64,000 nucleotides of DNA from Fibrobacter succinogenes (GTDB taxonomy: Bacteria; Fibrobacterota; Fibrobacteria; Fibrobacterales; Fibrobacteraceae), in the NCBI GenBank assembly GCA_902800815.1, contig CADCGB010000003.1:1-64000 (forward strand), in the 5' to 3' direction. The translations under genes and the position numbers were made by a program. This document shows, in pieces, positions 1 to 7,377 of the stretch (positions are counted from its first letter, which is position 1; the number at the start of each line of letters is the position of its first letter). Under the pieces are notes generated by a model. The model was given only the letters and a program-made list of their open reading frames with translations. It was not told the origin of the DNA and did no database searches.

Positions 1-47
1 ATTTCTTCGAGTTGGCGACGCATAGGGATAGAATTGAAATAATTCAT
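1..47 (-). CDS. ilvC: Ketol-acid reductoisomerase, N-terminal 15 codons only (partial)
   Basis: A minus-strand frame opens with ATG at 45-47 and runs off the left edge of the window. It reads MNYFNSIPMRRQLEE. This matches the start of class II (E. coli-type) ketol-acid reductoisomerases, which begin with a NYFNT-x-x-x-R-x-QL motif. The family carries out the NADPH-dependent isomeroreduction step of valine, isoleucine and leucine synthesis in the cytoplasm. Only 15 residues are visible, so the call rests on this N-terminal signature alone. No catalytic residue is in view. Confidence 0.55.
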   Translation of the reverse strand, partial: MNYFNSIPMRRQLEE

Positions 48-445
48 TTTTTGAACCTCTGTTAAATAAAATTGTTCCGGCGGAAAATGTAGTTAAAAAC
101 GCGGCCGCAAAGAGCCCCGATTTAACAGAAAATGTAAGCAAAAACGCCCCAAAAACATCATTCTGAGTGAAGTGCGAAGCACGAAACGAAGAATCCAGTC
201 CCAAATTACACAAAAGGGGGACGCCTCCCCCTGACTGCAGCCCCGGCGTCATTCCGGCCTCCGAGCCGGAACCTAGCCGTGTCTTCCGCCACCCCCTCGC
301 CTAGGGGGCACCCCCTAATACCCCCAACTTCAAGTCCAAGCCGAACCTTCGCAAAAAAAAAACATTCATAAAAGTAAAGCATCTAAAAAAAATTCTAATT
401 TCATTTTTGCACTAATTTCAACATAATCTAAGGAGATTAAACATT
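48..445. repeat. 398-bp non-coding spacer with dispersed-repeat-like segments
   Basis: No convincing gene lies here. Positions about 158-200 contain a segment that includes ATTCTGAGTGAAGTGCGAAG and a small GTGC-GAA-GCAC hairpin. Positions about 249-280 contain CATTCCGGCCTCCGAGCCGG, whose CCGGCCTCCGAGCCGG core is nearly palindromic. Segments of this style are often dispersed between genes in bacterial chromosomes. Whether this genome holds other copies cannot be judged from the window. The last 90 bases are AT-rich and form the upstream region of the next gene. Confidence 0.35.
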
Positions 446-1090
446 ATGTCTACCGTAGATTACATAGTTTTTGGCATAACGACTATCCTTGCTATTGGCA
501 CTGCTATATGGGGCATACTAACATTAAAGTCACATACGACAGAATTAAAAAACGACATCAATTGTCGCAACAAGGCAAATGAGATAGCCACTGTATCAAA
601 TAAATTAAAAAAAGACGAAATTTACCACACTAGCCGAATTCAGTACATCAAATATGTATTACCATTACAAAAAGAATGTCTCAACACGCTAGAAGCATTG
701 ATTGCTCTACCAATTCGCAACAACCCAGATTATTTAAATCTACGACTAAAACCTGTCGGGACAATTGAATTCGACGAGCACCAACCCCTAGTAAGTGATA
801 AAAAAGACGCTCCAAAAAATAATGCATTGTATTTTACGATTTATAACAAAATTCAAATGATGCAATCTGAGGTGGAATACTTGTTTCCTGATGCTAAGGT
901 CGAATGCAATAATTTTATGGAATCGTTAAACGAGCTACACAAAAATGCATTGGCATTAAAAAGCGACGACCCCAAAAAACGAAATGCAAGCGATGAGCCT
1001 GAAGCATGGAAAAAAGCATCAACGGCATACATTCAATTGCAGCAGAAAATGATCCAAACAATTGAAGCATCTATAAATCATCACATATAG
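446..1090 (+). CDS. Hypothetical protein with one N-terminal membrane anchor
   Basis: This is a 214-residue protein of unknown function. Residues about 5-27 form one hydrophobic segment (YIVFGITTILAIGTAIWGIL). A Lys/Asn-rich, mostly helical region follows, which suggests a single-pass protein with a cytoplasmic or coiled-coil body. The start is well supported: AGGAG at 431-435 sits 10 nt before the ATG. Codon use is strongly AT-rich compared with genes after position 9000, like the other genes of the left-hand accessory region. It converges on the broken endonuclease gene. No conserved motif was recognised. Confidence 0.6.
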   Translation: MSTVDYIVFGITTILAIGTAIWGILTLKSHTTELKNDINCRNKANEIATVSNKLKKDEIYHTSRIQYIKYVLPLQKECLNTLEALIALPIRNNPDYLNLRLKPVGTIEFDEHQPLVSDKKDAPKNNALYFTIYNKIQMMQSEVEYLFPDAKVECNNFMESLNELHKNALALKSDDPKKRNASDEPEAWKKASTAYIQLQQKMIQTIEASINHHI

Positions 1091-1197
1091 CGTCAATAAG
1101 TAAAGCACACAAACAATCTCGGACGACACACAAAAGAAATTAAGTAAGGCTTTATCGCCAGCCTTTACCTCAACCACATCCCTCCATTGTTTGGCTT

Positions 1198-2595
1198 TTA
1201 GATATACTTAAAAGTATATCCACGGTGTTTTTTTCGTCTACCTTTTAAAACACTAGTAATTGCAATAGGCTTCGTTTTTAGATCCTTAGCGGCAATCTTG
1301 GTTGATATATAAGTTTTTACAATAGTCCCTGTTAATGGGTCACAAGCAGCAATTGGTTTTGAAATCCCACGTTGATTAGATACAGGAAACAATATATCAA
1401 CCCAACCTTGACTTCTGGCCCGTTCGTAGGCCGATTTGGAGCCACGCATAAATTCGGTCCGAGAATGATACTTACTTGATTCACTTTTAATCTGGTCAAA
1501 AGTCGCCCTACTCCATGTACCATTTTTTGCTTTTTTATCCTTTAACCATACACATTCTTTATCCCACCCATATTTTCTAAGCGTATTAAATTTAGATGTC
1601 GACGCTTTATATAAATCATTCCAATATTCAAACCGTTTTGCGAAATCAATACATTCCTTCTTAGACACCCTCGTTAATGTACCCAGTCCACTAGACTTCT
1701 GCTTATTTAATAAAGTCCATCCATTATTAAGATATTTCTGCATCATCAAAGCCTCATACCTACTTCCCTCTTGTGGAGAAATCTGATTTGCCAGGTATTT
1801 TACAACAGGAACAGGGACTTTGATTTGGTCAGCATACATGCGTACACAATCCTTTGCATTATTTCGATGTGCATTATCCCGATGTTGCTTATTAATAGTT
1901 CGCCCAATATAAGCGGTTTTTGACTCCGTAAATTCATACACATATACACAGTCAACAAACCCATTAGCGACAACTTCGTCGTTCCGTTTTAGCCATGTAA
2001 AACTAGATAATAATTTGCGTTCGTACGCAATATCATACATTCGCTTTGCTTGTTTACGAAATTCCGAAAGTTTCTTAAATCGCTTAGCAACGGCCCTTAC
2101 GTCATCATCTAAATATTTACGTTGTGCTATTGACGCACACTCATGAGTGGTTCGATAATTAAATTCCTTAGCAAATTGGTCAACCCAATGATTGTGTAAT
2201 GCAGCACTATATAAATGACCCTATTTTTTCCGAAATTCAGTTTTTGATTTACATTGGCTAGCTGCATCACGACAACGTTCGTACGAAACATTTTCATGTT
2301 CCCTAGGCAACCAATCATCTAGCCATCCGTTACGCAAAGCAACTTTCCATGCAGCATTAAATTTTTTTTCAAACTCCCGCCTAGTTTTACAAGATAAAGT
2401 TGCTTTATAACACGATTCCTTGGTCCATTTTGCGTGACGTACGGTGTTCGGGAAAAATTCAACAATCCAGCCTTCGTTACAGGATTTTTTATATGCGGAA
2501 GCATCCGTATGAGCAAATTCTGTACGTGTTTTGCACTTATTCGCAATGGATTGACAAACAACCTTATCAAGAATCTTTCGACGAAATCTAGGCAT
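1198..2595 (-). pseudogene. GIY-YIG homing-endonuclease-like protein with NUMOD1 tail, interrupted by an in-frame TAG
   Basis: One reading frame of 466 codons is continuous except for a TAG at 2221-2223 (codon 125). Before and after the stop the protein carries repeats of about 50 residues with the signature K-x3-EF-x(6)-AY-x2-A-x3-GW, for example KTRTEF...AYKKSCNEGW, KTRREF...AWKVALRNGW and YHSRTEF...AYERARSQGW. The stop falls inside one unit (KSKTEFRKK-stop-GHLYSAALHNHW). Residues about 215-300 form a GIY-YIG nuclease core (VYVYEF, AYIGR, RDNAH, a downstream Glu and Asn). The last 50 residues resemble NUMOD1, a DNA-binding module of homing endonucleases (PIAACDPLTGTIVKTY...AITSVLKGRRKKHRGYTFKY). 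The start at 2595 is preferred to the ATG at 2619 because AAGGG lies 10 nt upstream. The intact parent was probably a mobile site-specific nuclease. The stop is either a recent nonsense mutation or a readthrough site. Confidence 0.75.
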
Positions 2596-2709
2596 AGAGA
2601 ATAGGCCCTTAGCATGCAACTATTGGTTATTATTTACCTTTCAGTTTTTCTCACAACATTTCCTAGTCAGCAACACTTTGGACAAACATAATCAAATTTT
2701 AGCAAAAAA

Positions 2710-3132
2710 CTAGGCCACAGTCCTCAGCAACTCCCTACCGATACGGCGAAGTTCCTCGTCAATGAGTTTCTTTCTTGCCAAAGACGGTTTCTTCGTTCCG
2801 TTTACGTATGCGGCGAACAGAGGCTGAGGGATTCCCAATCGGCGGGCAAACGCCGAAGCATTAAGTTCGGGGAACAGCCAAAATACGCGGCCAATGGGAT
2901 TTGTCTTTTTCGGCGAAAAGAATCCCGAAAGTTCCAGGCCCTCGTCCAGATCGTCAAACCACACGCCATCGCAATCTACGCGGCAGTTTTCCAACTGTTT
3001 TCGCGTGGCCTTCCGCAGCGGTTCGTAATCGCGGATGAGTTCACGCCCGATTCGGCCGTCTTTCAGTTCGACACAGACAGCGTCTTTTTCGACCCAAAGC
3101 TTTTTTACGTCTTTTTCCGTAATTTCATTCAT
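2710..3132 (-). CDS. DUF2442 domain protein with C-terminal helix-turn-helix
   Basis: This is a 140-residue protein. The N-terminal 75 residues follow the DUF2442 pattern (VELKDGRIGRELI...DGVWFDDLDEGLEL). Residues about 90-125 look like a Cro/XRE-type helix-turn-helix (NASAFARRLGIPQPLFAAYVNGTKKPS). DUF2442 genes commonly accompany small toxin-antitoxin-type cassettes. No partner toxin of that class is adjacent here, only the TenpN-like gene 107 bp upstream on the same strand. A near-consensus promoter with a palindrome between its -35 and -10 boxes lies just upstream, which fits autorepression. GGGGTGG about 10 nt before the ATG can serve as ribosome-binding site. DNA binding is inferred from the fold only. 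Confidence 0.7.
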   Translation of the reverse strand: MNEITEKDVKKLWVEKDAVCVELKDGRIGRELIRDYEPLRKATRKQLENCRVDCDGVWFDDLDEGLELSGFFSPKKTNPIGRVFWLFPELNASAFARRLGIPQPLFAAYVNGTKKPSLARKKLIDEELRRIGRELLRTVA

Positions 3133-3171
3133 AAAGAGATTCCACCCCTTTCAAATATCTTCGGCACAATT

Positions 3172-3200
3172 AATATAGGTTATTATTTAATAACTGTCAA
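3172..3200 (-). promoter_or_regulatory. Promoter with internal operator of the DUF2442-HTH gene
   Basis: Read on the minus strand, TTGACA (3195-3200), a 17-bp spacer and TATATT (3172-3177) form a near-consensus sigma-70-type promoter. The spacer holds an inverted repeat, GTTATTA-AA-TAATAAC (3179-3194). A repressor bound there would block RNA polymerase directly, so autoregulation by the downstream HTH protein is the simplest reading. Confidence 0.7.
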
Positions 3201-3239
3201 TAGGATTTTCTAGGTGGGAAAACAATCAAGAAACACTCT

Positions 3240-3695
3240 TTAGGGTTTAACAGAATGCAATAGGACCTCTTTATAATAGGTCAATGACGAGAAATTATAT
3301 TTCGGCGGTAAAGGTTCCTGACTTAAGCCTTCAATAAAATCATCTATGTATTTTTGGAATTTCTCTACAATAAAATTATACCTTTTGGCAAGTTCCGTAT
3401 GCTCTTTTGAATCAATGTGCGCAGGCATGCCGATTTCATCATCATTGAATATGATGACGCTTTTGCTGAAATCAAGCCCAGAAGATTGCCGTTTCGAAGA
3501 TTCGCCTTGAAATTTGTAGGCATGTGAATGCTGAATATTTGATCTGAACGGAATGGCGAATTTAAGACCACGATATTCAACCAATAATACCAGATAGGGG
3601 CGGTTTTGTTTTGAAAGAATTTCTCGGTTATCTGAATATCGTTCATAAAAGAGTGTAGACAATAGTCTTACCTGCGGAGTTTTCGGTTTGCCCAT
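3240..3695 (-). CDS. Type III toxin-antitoxin endoribonuclease toxin, ToxN/AbiQ superfamily, most like TenpN
   Basis: This 151-residue protein carries the hallmarks of type III toxins. Residues about 33-55 read PYLVLLVEYRGLKFAIPFRS followed by NIQHSHAYKF. A GLDFSKSVIIFND block follows at about 73-85, and the protein ends with YNFSSLTYYKEVL. These toxins are RNases that cut mRNA and also process their own antitoxin RNA, which holds them as an inactive complex. The gene layout agrees: promoter, two RNA repeats, a strong terminator, then the toxin, all on one strand. AGGA lies about 7 nt before the ATG. Many family members abort phage infection. Assignment to the TenpIN branch rather than ToxIN or CptIN is from remembered sequence pattern and is less sure than the superfamily call. 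Confidence 0.8.
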   Translation of the reverse strand: MGKPKTPQVRLLSTLFYERYSDNREILSKQNRPYLVLLVEYRGLKFAIPFRSNIQHSHAYKFQGESSKRQSSGLDFSKSVIIFNDDEIGMPAHIDSKEHTELAKRYNFIVEKFQKYIDDFIEGLSQEPLPPKYNFSSLTYYKEVLLHSVKP

Positions 3696-3713
3696 TTCTT
3701 TTCCTTTTTTTAC

Positions 3714-3757
3714 AAAAAAAAAGACCGCTTTTTATTTCTCAATAAAAAACGGTCTCA
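3714..3757 (-). terminator. Intrinsic terminator between antitoxin RNA and toxin gene
   Basis: On the minus strand AGACCG pairs with CGGTCT, and the stem continues through one T-G pair and eight A-T pairs to a GAGA loop (stem 3722-3755). Eight U follow. A leaky terminator at this exact place is diagnostic of type III toxin-antitoxin loci, where it sets the excess of antitoxin RNA over toxin mRNA. Confidence 0.85.
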
Positions 3758-3861
3758 TCTAATGAGCTTTCTTTTTTATCTCAGGTGGTCGCTCTACCAC
3801 CCTGTCATCAATTTGGGCCTTCTTTTTTTCTCAGGTGGGTACCCTGCCACCCTATCTGAAA
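3758..3861 (-). ncRNA. Type III antitoxin RNA: two tandem 50-nt repeats
   Basis: Two units of exactly 50-nt period lie at 3812-3861 and 3762-3811, transcribed toward the toxin gene. Each has the core AGGGTGG...CCACCTGAGA followed by an A-rich run AAAAAAGAA. GGTGG and CCACC can pair around a 7-8 nt loop, and the A-rich tail could form the pseudoknot and single-strand contacts known from ToxI-type RNAs. The units differ at several positions in the loop and flank (GGCAGGGTACCC against GGTAGAGCGACC). A third, decayed start (CATTAGATGAGACC) merges with the terminator. The RNA is expected to be cut by the toxin into single repeats that bind and inhibit it. Confidence 0.8.
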
Positions 3862-3864
3862 AGA

Positions 3865-3893
3865 AATATATGAAATTTCTCAAGAAAAAGCAA
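3865..3893 (-). promoter_or_regulatory. Promoter of the antitoxin-toxin transcript
   Basis: TTGCTT (3888-3893), a 17-bp spacer and TATATT (3865-3870) read on the minus strand. They place the transcription start near 3858, right at the first antitoxin repeat. The promoter sits just beyond the hydrolase-tail fragment at 3912-4001. Confidence 0.65.
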
Positions 3894-3911
3894 GTCTTTT
3901 TCAAAAAAAGG

Positions 3912-4001
3912 CTATCCCCTCACCCACTTGTCCAGAAAGGCCATCTGTTCGGCGGAGTGGAACCAGTGCTCGCCGCCGTCCATCACGGTCAAGGGTGCAC
4001 C
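3912..4001 (-). pseudogene. Remnant of the 3' end of an alpha/beta hydrolase gene
   Basis: Read on the minus strand these 90 bases encode the last 29 residues of a hydrolase (GAPLTVMDGGEHWFHSAEQM...FLDKWVRG) and a TAG stop. They match the intact hydrolase gene ending at 6781 almost residue for residue, including the catalytic-His segment GGEHWFH. The match stops at about 4001, 6 nt from the fic stop codon, so the fic gene stands where the rest of this copy should be. Confidence 0.85.
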
Positions 4002-4006
4002 GTTTT

Positions 4007-4915
4007 TCAGTACTTTATCTTGAAGTAATCCAGCAGGGCCTTATAGTTGTCCTGCGCCGTAAGGCAAGTGTCCTGCATGAATTCGTTCACGCGGCCCCAC
4101 TTCTGGATTCCGCGGTAATAGAACAGCCGCAGTTCCTCGCTAATGATGAACGGGACAATCCTGTTTTGCAGGCATTGCCAGAGCATAAGCAGTCGACCAA
4201 CGCGGCCATTGCCATCCTGGAACGGGTGAATCCGTTCGAACTTCACATGGAAATCGATCACGTCGTCCAAAGAAATCGTGCCTTTCGAATTGAAGTCCGA
4301 AATCAATTTTGCCATGTGCTTGTGCACGGCCTTGGGCTCCACGGTCTTTTCCTCGCCCACTTCGTTGGGTAATTTCTTGTAATCCCCCACCACAAACCAG
4401 TCTTTCTGGCCATCCGAAGTATTCGCTTTCAGAATCCGATGGAGTTGCTTGATGTGCGCCTCAGTCACCTTGTCCGTCGCATGGTCAATGACATAGTCAA
4501 TACAGCGGAAATGGTTGACAGTTTCCATGATGTCGTCGATGCGCGTGTTCTCGGAGGTCGCCCCCAGCGTATTCGTCTCGAAAATGAACCGAGTCTGTTC
4601 CTTGGTCAAGCGGCTCCCTTCGATATGGTTCGAATTGTAGGTCAAGTCTATCTGCGTGCGATGATAAATGCCCCCCTTAAGGCGGCCCTGCTTTTCCTGG
4701 CGCAGGCGTTCCAGCAGAGGCGACAGTTTCGCCATCCCCTTCTTGGGCAGCGCGGCATCGGCAGGAATATTCCAGGTCTTGCCGGTAAGGAAAGCCCCCT
4801 CGATCTTGCCCGTAGCACAATAGTTACGGGCCGTACGCTCGCTAACTCCGTACTTCTCCGCAAAACGGGTGACGGAAATATAAATTGCATCTATCGGCAA
4901 ATTTTGGTCTTTCAT
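4007..4915 (-). CDS. Fic family AMP-transferase with N-terminal helix-turn-helix
   Basis: This 302-residue protein has a MerR/excisionase-like helix-turn-helix at about 13-55 (VTRFAEKYGVSERTARNYC). The Fic domain follows. Its inhibitory-helix motif is SNHIEG (about 94-99) and its catalytic loop is HPFQDGNGRVGR (about 230-241), which matches the HPFx[DE]GNGRxxR consensus and retains the catalytic His. Fic enzymes usually transfer AMP from ATP to a Ser, Thr or Tyr of a target protein, and the SxxxE(G/N) helix keeps them off. The target is unknown. A perfect palindrome overlaps the promoter, and a second half-site lies inside codons 4-9, so self-repression through the HTH is likely. The -10 box ends 7 nt before the ATG, which suggests a leaderless mRNA. 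The stop codon abuts a hydrolase-gene fragment. Confidence 0.88.
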   Translation of the reverse strand: MKDQNLPIDAIYISVTRFAEKYGVSERTARNYCATGKIEGAFLTGKTWNIPADAALPKKGMAKLSPLLERLRQEKQGRLKGGIYHRTQIDLTYNSNHIEGSRLTKEQTRFIFETNTLGATSENTRIDDIMETVNHFRCIDYVIDHATDKVTEAHIKQLHRILKANTSDGQKDWFVVGDYKKLPNEVGEEKTVEPKAVHKHMAKLISDFNSKGTISLDDVIDFHVKFERIHPFQDGNGRVGRLLMLWQCLQNRIVPFIISEELRLFYYRGIQKWGRVNEFMQDTCLTAQDNYKALLDYFKIKY

Positions 4916-4958
4916 ACACCAAAATATACATAAAATTTGCCGATATCGGCAAATTTTA
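4893..4958 (-). promoter_or_regulatory. fic promoter with 28-bp perfect palindromic operator and an extra half-site
   Basis: Positions 4931-4958 form a perfect 28-bp palindrome (arms AAAATTTGCC / GGCAAATTTT around GATATC). TTGCCG (4947-4952), an 18-bp spacer and TATATT (4923-4928) make the minus-strand promoter, so the palindrome covers the -35 box and most of the spacer. A third half-site, ATCGGCAAATTTT, lies at 4893-4905 inside the coding start. Confidence 0.8.
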
Positions 4959-4970
4959 TACCAAAAAGCT

Positions 4971-6734
4971 TCAATCCTTTACGCAACGGATCGAGAACGC
5001 ATAGTTCTTGGCGTAATCCATAACGCCCGAATACTCGTTTTCATAACTGGCGTACAGAGAGAACGCCTGCTCCAGATCGGACTCGGTGGCGCTCCAGAAA
5101 TCGGTGCCATCACCAAGGCCATCAAAAGAGCCATCTTCGATCCTGATGCCGGCTGGCAGGACATTAAAGCCGAAAGTATCTGTTCCGTTTCCGCCTTCAT
5201 TCCAGCCGCTCTGCGACTTAAGAATCGTGCCCGCGATAGAATACCCGCCAACGTGGACGAGCATGTTCGAGAAATCGCGATAGTCCGGCAAATGCCACCC
5301 GTCAGGGCAAATACCATGCACCACATCGGGCAAGATATTCTTGCTACTCCTCATATAGCCGCAATCCTGCGGATTCTCGCTATCCGTCGCGAGCGCTACA
5401 GAATCGATTGCCGCGGCCCAGGTATAAAGGCGTCCATACTTGGCGCAGTTATCGGGCTCATCGCCATAGCACCAGCTTTTGCCCTTGAGACTCGGAGTCT
5501 TCGCGCTATCCGCGTAATTCAGGTTCTCGGCCATCCACCACTGGTCATCAATTTTTACCGTCTTATATGTTTGATCATCACGATCATCAAGCAAAGTCCC
5601 ATATTCGCAGTTGTCTTCGGTTTCTGATTTGCAAGGTGCCGCCAAAATTTCAGAACTAGACGAAGACCCTTCAACAAGTTCCGAGCCGTCACTACTGCTA
5701 GAACTTACTACTGTTTCGCTAGAACTAGACTCCATCGCATCCGCAGAGCAGCTACTTGTCTCGGATAATTTAGGCTCAGGGTCCTTACTGCTGCTGGACA
5801 CGCTTGTCGCGCTAGAACTTGACAAGGGCGTGTCGCTTGAAGAGGAAACCGGCACAACCGAAGAATTCTTTACGCAACGAACAGATGCAGCGAAATACTT
5901 ATAGAGCGTGGTCCGTTTTGTTTTCTTATCACTTATGGATATGATTCGTGCTTCGTATATATCGTAGTCATTGGCACACCAAAACATAGTCTCGTTACCA
6001 GCAGATTTAAAATTGCCAACGCGGTCCTTGTAGCCGGCGGGCAATGCGGAGAAGCCGAAATCGTCCGTGCCGTTACCATTATCATTCCACCCCGTCCGCG
6101 ACTTGAGGAACTTGCCCCCACCACCCACAGCATCAAACAAAGCATTCCATTCATCCATCGAAGGCAAATGCCAACCCGACGGACAAATTCCGTACACCGT
6201 ATCGGGCAAGGTGCAAGTAGTGGTATTGCCGCAAATAATTGATTTTTCGCTATTGAGGAGACCGACCGAGTCAATGGCGGCAGACCAGTTGTAAAGGCGT
6301 CCAGTCACATCGCATCTAGTATCGACATGTTCATCAGGAAATCGATAGCACCAACTATGACCAATCAAACCACGGACACTTTTATCGTAGTTCAGATTTT
6401 GAGCCATCCATACCTGGTCACCAATCTTAACAGTCTTATAAACCTGGCCATCACGAGAGTCCGTAATTGAATCATACTCTATTTCCGGGTTCAGGCGAGC
6501 CTCCTTCGGCACTCTCCAATCCCAGGAATCAGGAGAACTTGACGATGACCTACTCACACTGCTGCTAGAATTTTTAACAGAGGCGCTGGACGAAGACTTC
6601 GCTTTTTCACTACTGGACGAAGTCTCTTCGGAGGAATCATCATTCGCCCTAGCAGAAGGCGACCACGACTCGTCATCACCGCACCCGACAATAGCGAACG
6701 CCACCATGCATAGCGCCATAAAAATCTTTTTCAT
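4971..6734 (-). CDS. Lipoprotein with two FISUMP (Fibrobacter major paralogous) domains
   Basis: This is a 587-residue predicted lipoprotein: signal peptide 1-17 with lipobox IVGC at 15-18, then a poly-Ser linker. Two FISUMP domains follow, at about 85-290 and 385-586. Each shows the diagnostic landmarks: DSRDGQVYKTVKIGDQVWMA, a QNLNY or ENLNY element, SWCY, GRLY-x-W-x-AAID, GICP-x-GWHLP, GNGTDDFGF-x-ALPAG and a closing S-[VI]-RCVK. A second Ser/Thr-rich linker (about 295-365) separates them. The family is abundant in Fibrobacter, is surface-exposed, and its function is unknown. Its core is reminiscent of the SUMF1/C-type-lectin-like class (inference). The gene follows the hydrolase by 46 bp. 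A TGGATA-18-TATATT promoter in that hydrolase's 3' end can drive it independently. Confidence 0.88.
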   Translation of the reverse strand: MKKIFMALCMVAFAIVGCGDDESWSPSARANDDSSEETSSSSEKAKSSSSASVKNSSSSVSRSSSSSPDSWDWRVPKEARLNPEIEYDSITDSRDGQVYKTVKIGDQVWMAQNLNYDKSVRGLIGHSWCYRFPDEHVDTRCDVTGRLYNWSAAIDSVGLLNSEKSIICGNTTTCTLPDTVYGICPSGWHLPSMDEWNALFDAVGGGGKFLKSRTGWNDNGNGTDDFGFSALPAGYKDRVGNFKSAGNETMFWCANDYDIYEARIISISDKKTKRTTLYKYFAASVRCVKNSSVVPVSSSSDTPLSSSSATSVSSSSKDPEPKLSETSSCSADAMESSSSETVVSSSSSDGSELVEGSSSSSEILAAPCKSETEDNCEYGTLLDDRDDQTYKTVKIDDQWWMAENLNYADSAKTPSLKGKSWCYGDEPDNCAKYGRLYTWAAAIDSVALATDSENPQDCGYMRSSKNILPDVVHGICPDGWHLPDYRDFSNMLVHVGGYSIAGTILKSQSGWNEGGNGTDTFGFNVLPAGIRIEDGSFDGLGDGTDFWSATESDLEQAFSLYASYENEYSGVMDYAKNYAFSIRCVKD

Positions 6735-6773
6735 AAAACTCCTTCACCCCAATAGTTTAACTTATCCGATGGA

Positions 6774-6803
6774 AATATAATTATTCCCTTACCCACTTAT
6801 CCA
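6774..6803 (-). promoter_or_regulatory. Promoter of the two-domain FISUMP gene, -35 inside the hydrolase coding end
   Basis: TGGATA (6798-6803), 18 bp and TATATT (6774-6779) on the minus strand. The -35 box is the hydrolase codons for Leu-Asp-Lys, at the same place as the -35 box of the paralogous promoter at 8799-8827. Confidence 0.55.
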
Positions 6804-7374
6804 GAAAAACCATCTGTTCGGCGGTATGGAACCAGTGTTCGCCGCCGTCCATCACGGTTAGGGGTGCACCAATTCTCCGGGCGAAATCGCGCATCGTATC
6901 TAGCGAGGTCAGGTTGTCGTTCGAACCGTACAGAATCTTTGTCGGAATGCTCCACTCGATCGGATTTTCACGCACGTAGCACAGGTATTCCCACGAAAGC
7001 GTCTCGCCGAAATTCGTCGGCACCGTTTTCTTTTCGCGGAGTTCCTCTTCGGAGACTCCCGCCCAAGCCATCATGTCGCAAATCAGTTTTTCCATGTTGA
7101 CTATCGGCGAAATAAAGTACGCCTGTTTGACGGGTTTATCGGCTAGCGCATTCATCGAGAAGAACGCTCCGATGCTATTTGCTACAAGGGTCACTTCGTC
7201 ATAGTCCGCCGCGACAGAATCAAAATATACCGGGAATTCCTTCTTGGCATCCCACGGGGTTTCCGCCTTGTAATCAAACCCGAGAACATCGGCATCAGGG
7301 AACAGGTTCTTGTAATGCAGCGCCTCGTCAGCGTTCCCGCCCTTCCCGTGCACATAAATAACAAGGGGTTTCAT
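6781..7374 (-). CDS. Small alpha/beta hydrolase (serine hydrolase)
   Basis: This 197-residue cytoplasmic protein has the alpha/beta-hydrolase order. An oxyanion-type VIYVHGKGG strand-turn is at 4-12. The nucleophile elbow is ANSIGA at about 65-70, a relaxed GxSxG with Ala in place of the first Gly. The acid is in GSNDNLT (about 151-157) and the catalytic His in GGEHWFH (about 178-184). No signal peptide is present, so the substrate is probably a small intracellular ester; it cannot be named. Only 3 bp separate its start from the stop of the upstream FISUMP gene, so the two are likely co-transcribed. Fragments of the same gene occur at 3912-4001 and 8811-8832. Its last codons also supply the -35 box for the next FISUMP gene. 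Confidence 0.8.
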   Translation of the reverse strand: MKPLVIYVHGKGGNADEALHYKNLFPDADVLGFDYKAETPWDAKKEFPVYFDSVAADYDEVTLVANSIGAFFSMNALADKPVKQAYFISPIVNMEKLICDMMAWAGVSEEELREKKTVPTNFGETLSWEYLCYVRENPIEWSIPTKILYGSNDNLTSLDTMRDFARRIGAPLTVMDGGEHWFHTAEQMVFLDKWVRE

Positions 7375-7377
7375 TCG

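Noticed and set aside
2127..2615. Alternative short frames overlapping the broken endonuclease
   Set aside because: They do not continue the repeat motif; the frame containing the TAG does so on both sides.
3762..4028. An 88-codon plus-strand frame across the antitoxin repeats
   Set aside because: It runs through a promoter, RNA repeats and a hydrolase-gene remnant that are all explained on the minus strand, and it has no homology or ribosome-binding site.
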